Assembly: GCF_002208115.1 (NCBI RefSeq) | Contig: NZ_CP020946.1 | Coordinates: 2,666,001-2,730,000 of the forward strand | Source of the DNA: Bdellovibrio bacteriovorus | Lineage (GTDB): Bacteria > Bdellovibrionota > Bdellovibrionia > Bdellovibrionales > Bdellovibrionaceae | Direction of reading: 5' to 3' | DNA length: 64,000 nt | Part shown: one piece after another, positions 52,550-62,094 of the stretch | Numbering within the stretch: the stretch's first letter is position 1 | Layout of the letters: each line of letters starts with the position of its first letter | Translations under genes and position numbers: made by a program | The notes under the pieces: generated by a model | What the model was told of the DNA's origin: nothing | The model's input: the letters and a program-made list of their open reading frames with translations, nothing else | The model's database searches: none

Positions 52550-55500
52550 ATGAGAAACGGAACGTCGCTGAGCTCTTTCTTAGTACTCCTTTTTATGGCC
52601 GCTTTAAGCCATGCCGCCCCTAATTCTTTGACCTATCAGGGAAGGATTATCAAATCCGATGGGACCGCACTGGAGTACGCTCACGTCAGCTTCCTGTTTG
52701 AAATCACCAACCCTACCGGAACTTGTGTCATCTATCGCGAACAAGTCGATGATGTGAACATGCTGAACTCTAAAGGTGTGTTTGATGTTCCGATCGGTTC
52801 AGGGACGAAACTGTTCCCCGCTTCTCCGACCTTTAAAATGTTAGATTCTTTCAAGAACTCTTTGGCGCACAACTGTTCGGGTGGTTCCACTTATACAGCT
52901 GCTTCCGGCGATACGAGACTTTTGAAAGTTCAATTCCATGACGGTGTTGGCTGGAAGGTCATCTCCCCGTCCAATGAAATCCGTTCGGTTCCTTTTTCTG
53001 CCTATGCTCTTTCGGCTGAATCCCTGGGCGATAAGATTGTCGATGACTTCCTTCTGAAAGCCGGCCTGCCGACGTGTGCTGGTGGAACCTTCCTGACCTG
53101 GAATGGAACTGCGCTCACGTGTGCCGGGATTAGCGGCGCCAATGGCGGTACAGTGACGGATGTCACTTCTTCCAATTCTTATATTACGATTGTTAACGGC
53201 ACTTCCACCCCGGCGCTGACCTTGAATGTGGGGACTTCCGCTGGCACAGTGGCTGCCGGAAATGATGCCCGCTTCAGTGATGCTCGTGTTCCAACGGGCG
53301 CAGCGGCGGGCGATCTGGATGGAACTTATCCGAATCCTTCTGTCGCAAAACTTCAGGGCACGGCTGTTTCCAATGCGGCTCCGGCCAATGGAAACTTCCT
53401 GAAATTCAATGGCACGGCGTGGACACCTTCGGCCATTGCACAAAGCGATGTCTCGGGTCTGTCGGCGACATTAAGTTCTTATATGACAGATGCGGAGTTC
53501 AGCGCGGCGGTCGCCAATGCCGGCTGTGCGGCGCATGAAACGATGTACTGGAACGCGGTGGCCGGCTTTTCCTGTCAGGCCATCAATGTTTCTTTGGCCG
53601 GTGACGTTGGAGGCACGATCGGTGCTTCTTCAGTCAATAAAATCAAAGGTGTGACTGTTGATACCACGGGTCTGGTTGCTGGTCAGGTTTTGAAGTACGA
53701 CGGCACCAAGTGAATAAAATCAAAGGTGTGACTGTTGATACCACGGGTCTGGTTGCTGGTCAGGTTTTGAAGTACGACGGCACCAAGTGGGCTCCCGCAG
53801 CCGACAATGATGCCAACTCTGGCGGGACTGTTACAAATATTGCGACGGGCACCGGTTTGTCTGGTGGTCCGATCACTTCCACCGGAACTATTTCTTTGGC
53901 GAACACAGCGGTAACTCCGGCAGCTTAACCGGTTTGTCTGGTGGTCCGATCACTTCCACCGGAACTATTTCTTTGGCGAACACAGCGGTAACTCCGGCAG
54001 CTTACGGCTCCACTACCTCCGTGGGCACCTTCACCGTGGATGCTCAAGGGCGTCTGACCGCGGCTTCAAATGCGGCGATTGCCTTCCCAGTTACGACCGT
54101 GGCTGGCAGAACTGGTGCTGTGGTACTGGATGCCGCCGATATCACCAGCGGCGCTGGCAAATATCTGACTTATCGTCCGAACAACACTGCCTGTGCTGAC
54201 GGGCAGGTGTTGAAATGGGTTACTGCAAACAGTCGTTGGGAGTGTGCGAACGATACGGATACCGACACGTCTTCCGGCGGTACAGTGACGAACATCGCGA
54301 CCGGCACTGGTTTGTCAGGTGGCCCAATCACAAGTACAGGTACAATTTCCTTGGCAAACACGACGGTGACTCCGGCGGTATATGGTTCCACCACAGCGGT
54401 GGGCACTTTCACTGTCGATGCCCAAGGTCGTCTGACAGCCGCTTCGAATGCGGCCATCGCTTTTCCTGTAACAACAGTTGCTGGTCGCACGGGTGCCGTG
54501 ACTTTGGATGTGGGTGACGTCGGCAATGGTGCTGGTAAATACTTTGTCTATCGTCCGAACAACACGGCTTGTACGGATGGCCAGGTGTTGAAATGGGTTG
54601 CTGCTAACAATCGTTGGGAGTGCGGTACTGACACTGACACTTCTTCGGGTGGTACTGTAACCAACATCGCAACGGGCACGGGTCTTACTGGTGGTCCGAT
54701 CACTTCCACCGGCACTATTGCTTTAGCTAATACCGCTGTAACAGCGGGTTCTTACACTCGCGCTTCCATCACTGTGGATGCTCAAGGTCGTCTGACGGCG
54801 GCATCCAGTGGTGCGGCGATCAATCTGGCTTCTGATGTGACTGGAACTTTGCCAATTGCAAATGGTGGTACCGGAGCAACAACAGCGATTGCGGCCTTCA
54901 ATGGTCTTTCCCCGCTAACAACCAAAGGGGATGTTCTTACCAATGACGGCACCAACGACGTTCGCCTGCCTGCAGGGACGAACGGTCAGGTGCTGACGGC
55001 GGACTCGGCTCAAGCTTCGGGTTTGAGATGGACTACTCCGACTGTGGGTACTGTGACCAGTGTCACGGGCACCGCTCCGGTTCAAGTTGCAACGGGCACA
55101 ACGACACCTGTCATCTCTGTGGATCCGGCAACAACCGGCGCTCGTGGGGTTGTTCAAGTGGGTTCTGGTATCGCGGTTTCTTCAGGCACAATCAGTGCGG
55201 ATCCGGCGAACTTCCCTTCTGCGGTTCCTGTCACTAAAGGTGGTACGGGAGCAACATCACTGACTGCTGATCGTCTGCTGGTCTCCAATGGCACGGGATC
55301 TGCGGTGATTCCATTTACCTGTGCTGTCGGCCAGACAATTACATTCAATGCTTCGGGCGTGATGGGTTGCACAAGCTATTCGGCCACGTCTCTATTCTCA
55401 AATGGCGGCAACAGCTTTGGCGCTGCGGCGACTTTGGGTACAAACGACAACTATGAATTGAACTTTGAAACTAACGGCTCCCCGCGCATGACTATTTCCA

Positions 55501-57182
55501 ATGGTGGTGCTGTCGGTATCGGGACCACGTCTCCAAGCTACAGCCTTGATGTTCAAAGCGCCGATGCATTCCAGGCACGCCTGTGGCATTCATCCAACAA
55601 TCAGTATGATGGTGCGGCTTTAATGATGACTCGTACTCGCGGCACTCTGGCTTCCAATTCGGCAGTTACTTCCGGCGATACTCTGGGTGGATTCTACTTC
55701 CGCGCTCACGACGGCACCAGCACAGGCACAACGAACTCCGCCATCGAAGTCAGTGCAGGTCAGAATCACACGACCTCGACTCGCGGCTCAACAATGACTT
55801 TTGAAACCACCATCAACGGCGCAGCTTCCCGCTCTGAACGAATGCGTCTTCATTCCAATGGGAATGTGGGGATTGGACAGACCAGCCCAAGCTACAAGCT
55901 GCATGTGGGCAACAACTCTGACGCCACAAACGGAATTGCCGTCAGCGGTTCTTCTGTAACTTCCCTGGATCTTTTGAACTCAAGCTTCGGTGGTCTGTGG
56001 CTTGGTGTGAACTTCTCCGGAGCTACTGTCAACGGTATCCCGGCAAACGGGATGGGTATGTCTGTTGGAAACAGCACTATCATCTTTGCCACAGGAAGCA
56101 CACGCACAGAACGCATGCGCATCAACAACGTCGGTAACATCGGTATTGGTGTGACAAATCCCGCGCAGAAACTGGATCTTTCCGGCGGCGCCATTCGTGC
56201 TGGTACTGCCTCCTCCGTTTCCAGCAGTTTACTGCTCGTAGACAACTACTCTAATGGCAATATAACCAACATCGGTACGGAATACTCCAGCGGTGCCCCA
56301 TCAATTGGTTATGGTGTCTATCCTGCTGGCTCCCTCGGAAGCTTCCTCTCTTCGTCGAGCACAGCTGGTTTGGCTCGCGCGGCGATCAATGTCGGTGGTA
56401 CTGACGGCATTCGCTTCTACAGTTCCGACGTGCAAACCGTAACTGCGGCAAGCGCCGTCACCGTGTCCGAACGCATGCGTATTGCGAACAACGGAAATGT
56501 GGGCATCGGTACCAACAATCCAAGCTATCCTTTGCACGTCAGTGGTACAGGTTATATCCATGATGGTTCTTCTTACCTAGAGTTCTTGTCACGTTCAGAC
56601 TCGGCTCTGAATGTGAATAACAACCACGCCACCAAGCGTGGATTGACGATTCACCACACCAACAGTGCTTCTCACATCGCGCAGTTCTACCACTGCCCGA
56701 GCGGCTCGTGCACCCAGAAGTTTTATATCGATTATAACGGCAACATGTGGATCGCTGGAAATTTGACAGAAGCTTCCGATGCACGCCTGAAACGTGACAT
56801 CCAGATTCTGCCAGACAGTCTGCAAAAGGTCCTGGGTCTGACCGGATACACCTACTACTGGAAAAATCCGGAAAACAAAGAAAAACAAATTGGTTTGATC
56901 GCGCAGGAAGTGGAAAAGGTATTCCCTGAAGCCGTTCGTACCGACAAAGATGGATCCAAATCAGTGGCCTACCAAAAACTGGTGGCACCACTGATCAATT
57001 CCATCAAAGAACTTTATCAGATCGTGATTTCTGAAAACAAAAAGCAGGATCGTGAGATTGCCTCACTCAAAGAAAACAACGCCGTTCTGGTTCACAAGGT
57101 TCAGTCATTGGAACAGCAGAATCAGGCCTTGAAAGACGCCATCTGCGAAGTGAATCCGAAAGCCAAAGTCTGCCGCAAATAG
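52550..57182 (+). CDS. Fibre-like adhesin with C-terminal S74 chaperone domain (frame broken twice)
   Basis: The reading breaks at 53713 (TGA) and 53927 (TAA) because of two exact 77-bp tandem duplications; dropping one copy of each gives one frame of 1493 codons. The product has a signal peptide (cleavage after SHA-A), an N-terminal domain with LTYQGRIIKSDG, about three repeats of roughly 123 residues (GGTVTNIATGTGLSGGPITS; VGTFTVDAQGRLTAASNAAI), fibre segments, and a C-terminal peptidase-S74 domain with SDARLKRD (Ser codon 56775, Lys codon 56790), IGLIAQEVEKVFPEAV and a trimeric-looking coil. S74 domains cut themselves off after helping trimers fold. This fits the prey-recognition fibres (MAT family) I recall from Bdellovibrio. 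The start lacks a strong ribosome-binding site. Confidence 0.85.
53636..53789. repeat. Exact 77-bp tandem duplication 1 in the fibre gene
   Basis: 53636-53712 is repeated base for base at 53713-53789; 77 is not a multiple of 3, so the frame shifts and ends at TGA. The unit encodes the fibre motif VNKIKGVTVDTTGLVAGQVL, which is probably common to paralogues. Confidence 0.95.
53851..54004. repeat. Exact 77-bp tandem duplication 2 in the fibre gene
   Basis: 53851-53927 is repeated exactly at 53928-54004, producing TAA at the junction. The unit (encoding TGLSGGPITSTGTISLANTA) also recurs, diverged, elsewhere in the same gene. Confidence 0.95.
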
Positions 57183-57187
57183 CCGCG

Positions 57188-57210
57188 CAGGAGCCCCGCA
57201 AAGGCTCCTG
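57188..57210 (+). terminator. Probable terminator of the fibre gene
   Basis: CAGGAGCC-CCGCAAA-GGCTCCTG, an 8-bp perfect stem right after the stop codon; only a weak T-rich tail follows. Confidence 0.6.
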
Positions 57211-57293
57211 TTAAGTCCTTAAACACCGAAAACTCTGTTAAAAAGCCCCTGCTTTCAATTCAGCATGGCCATCGTTTTGCTCTGTAAGTGGCC

Positions 57294-59111
57294 ATGCGTC
57301 GCTATTTAGGATTCCTATTCAGTCTGCTCGTGCTTTCCCCTGCTATCGCCGGGGCGGCCACCGACGTTTGCGCAAAACCATTTGTCTCAATTCGAGACAT
57401 TCAGGATGAAGAGATTCTGCATCCCCAGCTGACCGGCATGCTCTATCAGCGATCCTTCCTGAAACTGGCCCAGCGCTTGAGCCTTGAGAACCTGAACACC
57501 GTGGAAGCCTATGCCCACACCCTTTCTTTGCGCTTAACCAAAGAACAAACCGAAAGCTTCAAAGCCGAATACACTCGCTTTGCTCAGTTAGAATCCTATG
57601 AGGCTTTCCTGCAAATCATCAAAAAAGCCGACTACTGGAAATCAAATCTGCGTCTGCCGAACTCTTATGTTGCATTGGTTGCCGCATTGGCCCGCCATAT
57701 GGGAGAAATCCATTTAAATACGGCCGAAGTCGAAGCCTTGTGGCTAAGCCAGAACTGGCCCGCCCAGGACAACCTGTCCCTGACTCGCCAATTGGCGCAA
57801 CTGGCAGGAGCCCTGGACAAACGCCGTCATCTGACCGTGGCAGAATATACTGTGTCCCTACGCTCCCTTGGAAAAGACTGCGCCAACATCACCGAGGCCT
57901 CTCTGCAAAAAAAACTGCGCGAAGACTTCTGGCTGACACTTAGGAACAAACAGGCAGTTCGCGCTGCCGGTGCAAAAATACTGCTGAATCAACAGACTCT
58001 GGCTGAACTTCCCGCTTTACGCCTGCCGGACCAGAAACTGCGTTTGGGAGTTGCCCATGCAGTACCTTTGAAATCCTATGCCAACGAAGACTTCCGAACT
58101 TACATCGGCAAAAGACACGACATCAACCGCAAGGACAATCTGGAAGTAATTCGTTTCTTCCACACTGAATATGGCGATGCTCCATTTGCAGTTGTGAACA
58201 AGAAAGAAAAGCTCATCCAGTTCTTCCGCGCCGACGGACAGGAATTGTCCCGCAATATCATCGAGACCTACCCTGGGGATGAGCTAAACTCGGGTGGCGC
58301 TGGCATCTACAACTTCAGCTCCCAACAGGACGGATTCGTCTTCCTGCAGGCAGAACGCGACCTGCAGATCCGCGCAGCCTTTAAAACCAATGCCTCGCTT
58401 TCCCGCGACATGGTGGTGTATGTACTGCCTGAAACAGCAGACCATCACTTCCGCATTCGCAATCACCGTCTGACATTTGGGGCAGCCAAGGTCTTCCGCA
58501 ACCGCATGGCCTATAACTACAGCCCGATGAACCGCGCTTTTAAAACAGTTCAAATTAAAGTGGATCTGAAAGACAGCTTTGCTCAAAGCTATGCCCAGGC
58601 CCTGCAAGACGAAAAAGCCACGCTGATGAATTTGCTAAGCATTGAAGATGACGAATACAATATGCTGGCGGAATTTGCCTTCGGGGTGATGTCACCAGAA
58701 ACCAATTTTGGAAAAAACTGGAAGTACCGTTTGAAGGAACTGGCCCCGGTGGCCATTGCCCTGCTTAAAGGAAACGGTCTGGATACGGATGAAAACAGCC
58801 GTGGTCCGACACAGATCAAACGCATCCCGCAGGTCATCATTGAAAAATACAAAATGGAAAAAAGTGATTTGAAAGATCCAAAGTCAGCGGCCATTGCAAC
58901 CCTGGCCTTCAGTGCGGATCTGTTAAAAGACCTCAGAAACGTATCCTGGCAGCACCCATCCATTGTGGAGGAAAACCTGCAGGACTATCTGTATTACCTT
59001 TATCAGGGGCGCCGCTGGGAAATACGCGACGCCACTGCAACACCAGACAAGAACGCCTCGATCAAAAAGATCAAACAGGCCGTCTTGCTGATGACAATCC
59101 AGAACAATTAG
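57294..59111 (+). CDS. Exported protein with a transglycosylase-like C-terminal region
   Basis: About 605 residues with signal peptide (MRRYLGFLFSLLVLSPAIAGAA). Residues 1-260 are helical and unfamiliar. The middle (about 270-420) looks like a beta-barrel (APFAVVNKKEKLIQFFRADG). The C-terminus recalls lysozyme-like transglycosylases: FGVMSPETNFGKNW with Glu469, then SRGPTQIKRIPQ and a DPKSAAIATLAFSADLL helix. This is pattern recognition and not a firm family match. Start ATG 57294 or GTG 57288; the ribosome-binding site is weak. Its stop overlaps the convergent gene's stop. Confidence 0.72.
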   Translation: MRRYLGFLFSLLVLSPAIAGAATDVCAKPFVSIRDIQDEEILHPQLTGMLYQRSFLKLAQRLSLENLNTVEAYAHTLSLRLTKEQTESFKAEYTRFAQLESYEAFLQIIKKADYWKSNLRLPNSYVALVAALARHMGEIHLNTAEVEALWLSQNWPAQDNLSLTRQLAQLAGALDKRRHLTVAEYTVSLRSLGKDCANITEASLQKKLREDFWLTLRNKQAVRAAGAKILLNQQTLAELPALRLPDQKLRLGVAHAVPLKSYANEDFRTYIGKRHDINRKDNLEVIRFFHTEYGDAPFAVVNKKEKLIQFFRADGQELSRNIIETYPGDELNSGGAGIYNFSSQQDGFVFLQAERDLQIRAAFKTNASLSRDMVVYVLPETADHHFRIRNHRLTFGAAKVFRNRMAYNYSPMNRAFKTVQIKVDLKDSFAQSYAQALQDEKATLMNLLSIEDDEYNMLAEFAFGVMSPETNFGKNWKYRLKELAPVAIALLKGNGLDTDENSRGPTQIKRIPQVIIEKYKMEKSDLKDPKSAAIATLAFSADLLKDLRNVSWQHPSIVEENLQDYLYYLYQGRRWEIRDATATPDKNASIKKIKQAVLLMTIQNN

Positions 59112-59428
59112 TTAGCCGGGCAGGAAACGGTCAGGCGGTCACTGCCTTTTTTCAAAGAAAGGTCCAGATTCCCCTCTACAATCGTGCTTGCAGAGCTGTC
59201 ACCCTTTGAGATTGTACCGATATAGCGGCCATCCACCAAAACCACGGACACATTGAAGCCGCTTTCTTGAGTGCGCAATACATAAGCCGCCAGATCCGTG
59301 TTTTCTTTTACTTCCAAAACCAGCTCTTCGGCGCGCAGGGTGTTGGTGGTTTCAAGCAGGCAGCTTGGAGCCGCAAAAGACACTGAAGAAGACAAGATCA
59401 CCAACAAGGACAGAATAGCTTTAGTCAT
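59108..59428 (-). CDS. Small exported protein of unknown function
   Basis: 106 residues with signal peptide MTKAILSLLVILSSSVSFAA. The mature part is beta-rich (ELVLEVKENTDLAAYVL; FNVSVVLVDGRYIGTIS) with one early and one terminal cysteine (SCLLE; VSCPAN), probably one disulfide linking the ends. GAGAGG lies 5 bases before the ATG. Not recognised. Confidence 0.75.
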   Translation of the reverse strand: MTKAILSLLVILSSSVSFAAPSCLLETTNTLRAEELVLEVKENTDLAAYVLRTQESGFNVSVVLVDGRYIGTISKGDSSASTIVEGNLDLSLKKGSDRLTVSCPAN

Positions 59429-59482
59429 AAGAACCTCTCTTGAAGCCCCTTATAATGCACAAGCGTCACAATCGAAATTGAA

Positions 59483-59504
59483 TATAATAAGATATTGTTA
59501 TTAT
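59483..59504 (+). promoter_or_regulatory. Consensus -10 box and inverted repeat at the LysR gene start
   Basis: A perfect TATAAT (59483-59488) overlaps a perfect inverted repeat ATAATAA-7 bases-TTATTAT (59484-59504) that runs into the ATG at 59503. The repeat fits a LysR-type box and would let the protein block its own promoter. The mRNA would have almost no leader. Confidence 0.55.
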
Positions 59505-60366
59505 GTCAGAACCCAATATTTATCATTTGAAGTATTTTTCAAAAGCTGCAGAGTTGCAAAGCCTGGCCGCTGCTGCCAAAGCCCTGAACGTCAGTCAGCC
59601 GGCCATCAGCCAGGCTATACGCAAGCTCGAGGACACTTTGGGATGTGAGCTTCTTCTGCACACCAAGAACCGCTTCAAACTGACCGAAGAAGGCCGCCTT
59701 TTGCTGGAAAAATCCCGGGGAATTCTTGCCCAGCTCGAGGATTTGAAAGCCGAACTCAAGGGTCGATCTGAAATTGTTACAGGCTCTTTGAGTATAGCGA
59801 CCTCCAGCGCCGTGGCCCACTATCTGCTGCCCGCCCGCCTGAAAGACTTTATGAAGGCCCATGGCGAAGTTCAGCCCGAACTTCACTTTGGTTCCGTTCC
59901 CGAAATCGCCGAACTGGTTCGCAGTGGCAAAGCGGACTTCGGAATCATCATCGAAGAAAACCGTCTGCCGGGATTTGAACACCGCCTGCTGGGCGAGGGT
60001 GGGTTCACCTGTGTGATCCGCACGGGTTCACAATGGCCCGCAGCCCCACGCTTTTTGGCGACCCAGGAAAGCCCCGGATGGACCGAACTGCAAAAAGCCT
60101 GGCGTCGGCATACCGGGACGGATGCCCGTGCGGCTCTCACGGTTGAAAACTGGGAGGTTATCAGTCAGATGAGTCTTTTGGGGATGGGAGTGGGCTTTGT
60201 TCCGGACTTTATCGCTGAAAACCAAAGCGGCCTTAAAGCCGCCGAGGAACAAAACCACTGGGCCAGTAAGATCCGCTACAAGATTTATCTGATTCACCTA
60301 GGCGAGCACCAATTGGCAAAACCCGCCCGGCTTTTTGTGAAGTCCTTGGGACAACAAGGTTTCTAG
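59503..60366 (+). CDS. LysR-family transcription regulator
   Basis: 287 residues with an N-terminal winged helix (HLKYFSKAAELQSLAAAAKALNVSQPAISQAIRKLEDTLG) and a substrate-binding domain (from about 90). No ribosome-binding site precedes the ATG; a perfect TATAAT 14 bases upstream suggests a leaderless or near-leaderless mRNA. Effector and targets are unknown; the divergent neighbour at 59108-59428 is a possible target by position. Confidence 0.93.
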   Translation: MSEPNIYHLKYFSKAAELQSLAAAAKALNVSQPAISQAIRKLEDTLGCELLLHTKNRFKLTEEGRLLLEKSRGILAQLEDLKAELKGRSEIVTGSLSIATSSAVAHYLLPARLKDFMKAHGEVQPELHFGSVPEIAELVRSGKADFGIIIEENRLPGFEHRLLGEGGFTCVIRTGSQWPAAPRFLATQESPGWTELQKAWRRHTGTDARAALTVENWEVISQMSLLGMGVGFVPDFIAENQSGLKAAEEQNHWASKIRYKIYLIHLGEHQLAKPARLFVKSLGQQGF

Positions 60367-60374
60367 AAAAAAAA

Positions 60375-60423
60375 GACCCCAAAATCTAAGACCGGCTTTA
60401 CTACCAGTTGTGATTTTGGGGTC
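60375..60423 (-). terminator. Terminator of the mltD gene
   Basis: GACCCCAAAATC / GATTTTGGGGTC, a 12-bp perfect stem with a 25-base loop, followed on the minus strand by T8. It lies 27 bases past the mltD stop and just after the LysR stop on the other strand. Confidence 0.85.
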
Positions 60424-60450
60424 GACTTAAAAACTTTTGCGAGAAAAGTC

Positions 60451-62031
60451 TTATTGCTTCACTTCAGACGGAATCACAATGCGAGCGCCCACAACCAGGG
60501 AGGCCGGGTTGCGGATTTTATTGCGCTCCGTAAGGTCAGAAACAGCCACATTGTACTTCGCGGCAATCACAGAAAGGTTTTCACCTCTGCGAACCACGTG
60601 AACTTTAGATTTCGTTTTTTTGCTTTGAGCAACTTCTGTAGCCACTTCACGAGCAGAAGAACTGCCCGGTGTTGGAACTTTCAGCTTCATGCCCACTTTC
60701 AGTGTACGACCACGCTTGATGTTGTTCATACGCTGAAGTTCAGAAACGCTGGTGGCATACTTGCGCGCAATCGTGAACAAAGAGTCCCCGGATTGAACGA
60801 TGTAGTAACGACCGTCACTGCTGATTGTCACCGTGTTCTTGGGAGCATCAGACTTCTTTGCCACCATAGAACGAGACTGGGAGCGATCCTTCAGCGGCGT
60901 GCGATCCGGAACCTGGATACGCATGCCAACTCTCAGCGGTTTGCGGCGAGGAAGATCATTCAGATCACGCAGGAACGCCACGGTCGTGCGATAGCGACGA
61001 GCCACCGTACTCAGAGTGTCGCCACGACGAATGCGGTAGGTCTGGGTGTCGCCAGTGTCTGCCACGAACTGCACGCGGGAAACAAAACTTTCTGTCGCAG
61101 CCACTTTGGACTGTTCTGCGGTGCCCGGAGGAATGCGCAGAATCAGGTCGCTGCCTTTCAGGATCGCCACTTCACCCTTGAACTTGGGATTCAACGCTTT
61201 GAAGTCCTCATAGTTCAGGTTCATTTTCTCGGCCATCTGACGCAAGTTCACTGGCTGGGAAACGGTGATGTGATCGAACTCAATCGGTGGAAGATAATCG
61301 ATGTCATCAAATCCGTACTTCGCCGGATCTTTACCGATCATTTTAGCCGCGATGAATTTTGGCACGTAGTTGATGGTTTCTGCTGGCAGACGTTTTTTAC
61401 GAGCCAGCTCCCAGAAGTCACGGGTGTAGTGATTCATCACTTCACGCTTCACGCGATTTTCACCCACGTTGTAGGAAGCCATCGCCAGATACCAAGAACC
61501 AAACACGCTATAAAGACCTTTGAAGTACTCGGCCGCAGCCTGAGTTGCAAAGACCGGGTCACGACGTTCATCCACGAAGGCGTTGATGTCCAGACCATAA
61601 CGTTTGCCCGTACCACGGATGAACTGCCAGTACCCCACCGCCGAAGCGTGAGAGGTCGCGCGCGAGCTGAATCCGGATTCGATCAAAGCGATGTAAAACA
61701 GATCTTCAGGAAGTCCATTGTCACGCAAAACCTTCTTCATCAGTTTTTCGTAACGAGTGGAACGAGCCAGATAACGTTCCATGTGCGGGCGACCGCGACC
61801 CTGGAAGTAGGCAATCCATTTTTCAACTAGGGGGTTAACTTCAGTAGGGATGGATTCCAATTCCTGATCCACCACCTTGGGGCCTTCGGGGTCAGACAAA
61901 CGGAACGAGCCAATGTCCTTCAAATCCCCTTCACTGTTGGTCGCTGTTCTGCCAGCTTTCGTGCCCAAATCCTTATGAGCACAACCTGACACAAAGGCCA
62001 GGACCAAACTCAATGTTAAAAGTCTCCTCAT
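60451..62031 (-). CDS. mltD: Membrane-bound lytic transglycosylase D with three LysM domains
   Basis: Cleaves the glycan strand of peptidoglycan to 1,6-anhydro ends in the periplasm. The 526-residue protein is a lipoprotein (FVSGC, Cys17) with a family-1 transglycosylase domain: ALIESGFSSRATSHASAVGY (Glu118), QFIRGTGKRYGL, MASYNVGENRV. Three LysM repeats follow (about 339-383, 412-456, 478-522; for example YYIVQSGDSLFTIARKYATS) to hold peptidoglycan. E. coli MltD has two LysM repeats. The next gene upstream on the same strand is another transglycosylase. Confidence 0.96.
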   Translation of the reverse strand: MRRLLTLSLVLAFVSGCAHKDLGTKAGRTATNSEGDLKDIGSFRLSDPEGPKVVDQELESIPTEVNPLVEKWIAYFQGRGRPHMERYLARSTRYEKLMKKVLRDNGLPEDLFYIALIESGFSSRATSHASAVGYWQFIRGTGKRYGLDINAFVDERRDPVFATQAAAEYFKGLYSVFGSWYLAMASYNVGENRVKREVMNHYTRDFWELARKKRLPAETINYVPKFIAAKMIGKDPAKYGFDDIDYLPPIEFDHITVSQPVNLRQMAEKMNLNYEDFKALNPKFKGEVAILKGSDLILRIPPGTAEQSKVAATESFVSRVQFVADTGDTQTYRIRRGDTLSTVARRYRTTVAFLRDLNDLPRRKPLRVGMRIQVPDRTPLKDRSQSRSMVAKKSDAPKNTVTISSDGRYYIVQSGDSLFTIARKYATSVSELQRMNNIKRGRTLKVGMKLKVPTPGSSSAREVATEVAQSKKTKSKVHVVRRGENLSVIAAKYNVAVSDLTERNKIRNPASLVVGARIVIPSEVKQ

Positions 62032-62094
62032 GAGTCCTCCGACTGAGTTTTCAGGCTACAAAACTCAGAGGGATTTTTCAATCAAACATCGCCC

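Noticed and set aside
53710-53928. A separate 72-codon gene between the two duplications
   Set aside because: It is the middle piece of the fibre gene, created by the two 77-bp duplications; it begins and ends in duplicated bases.
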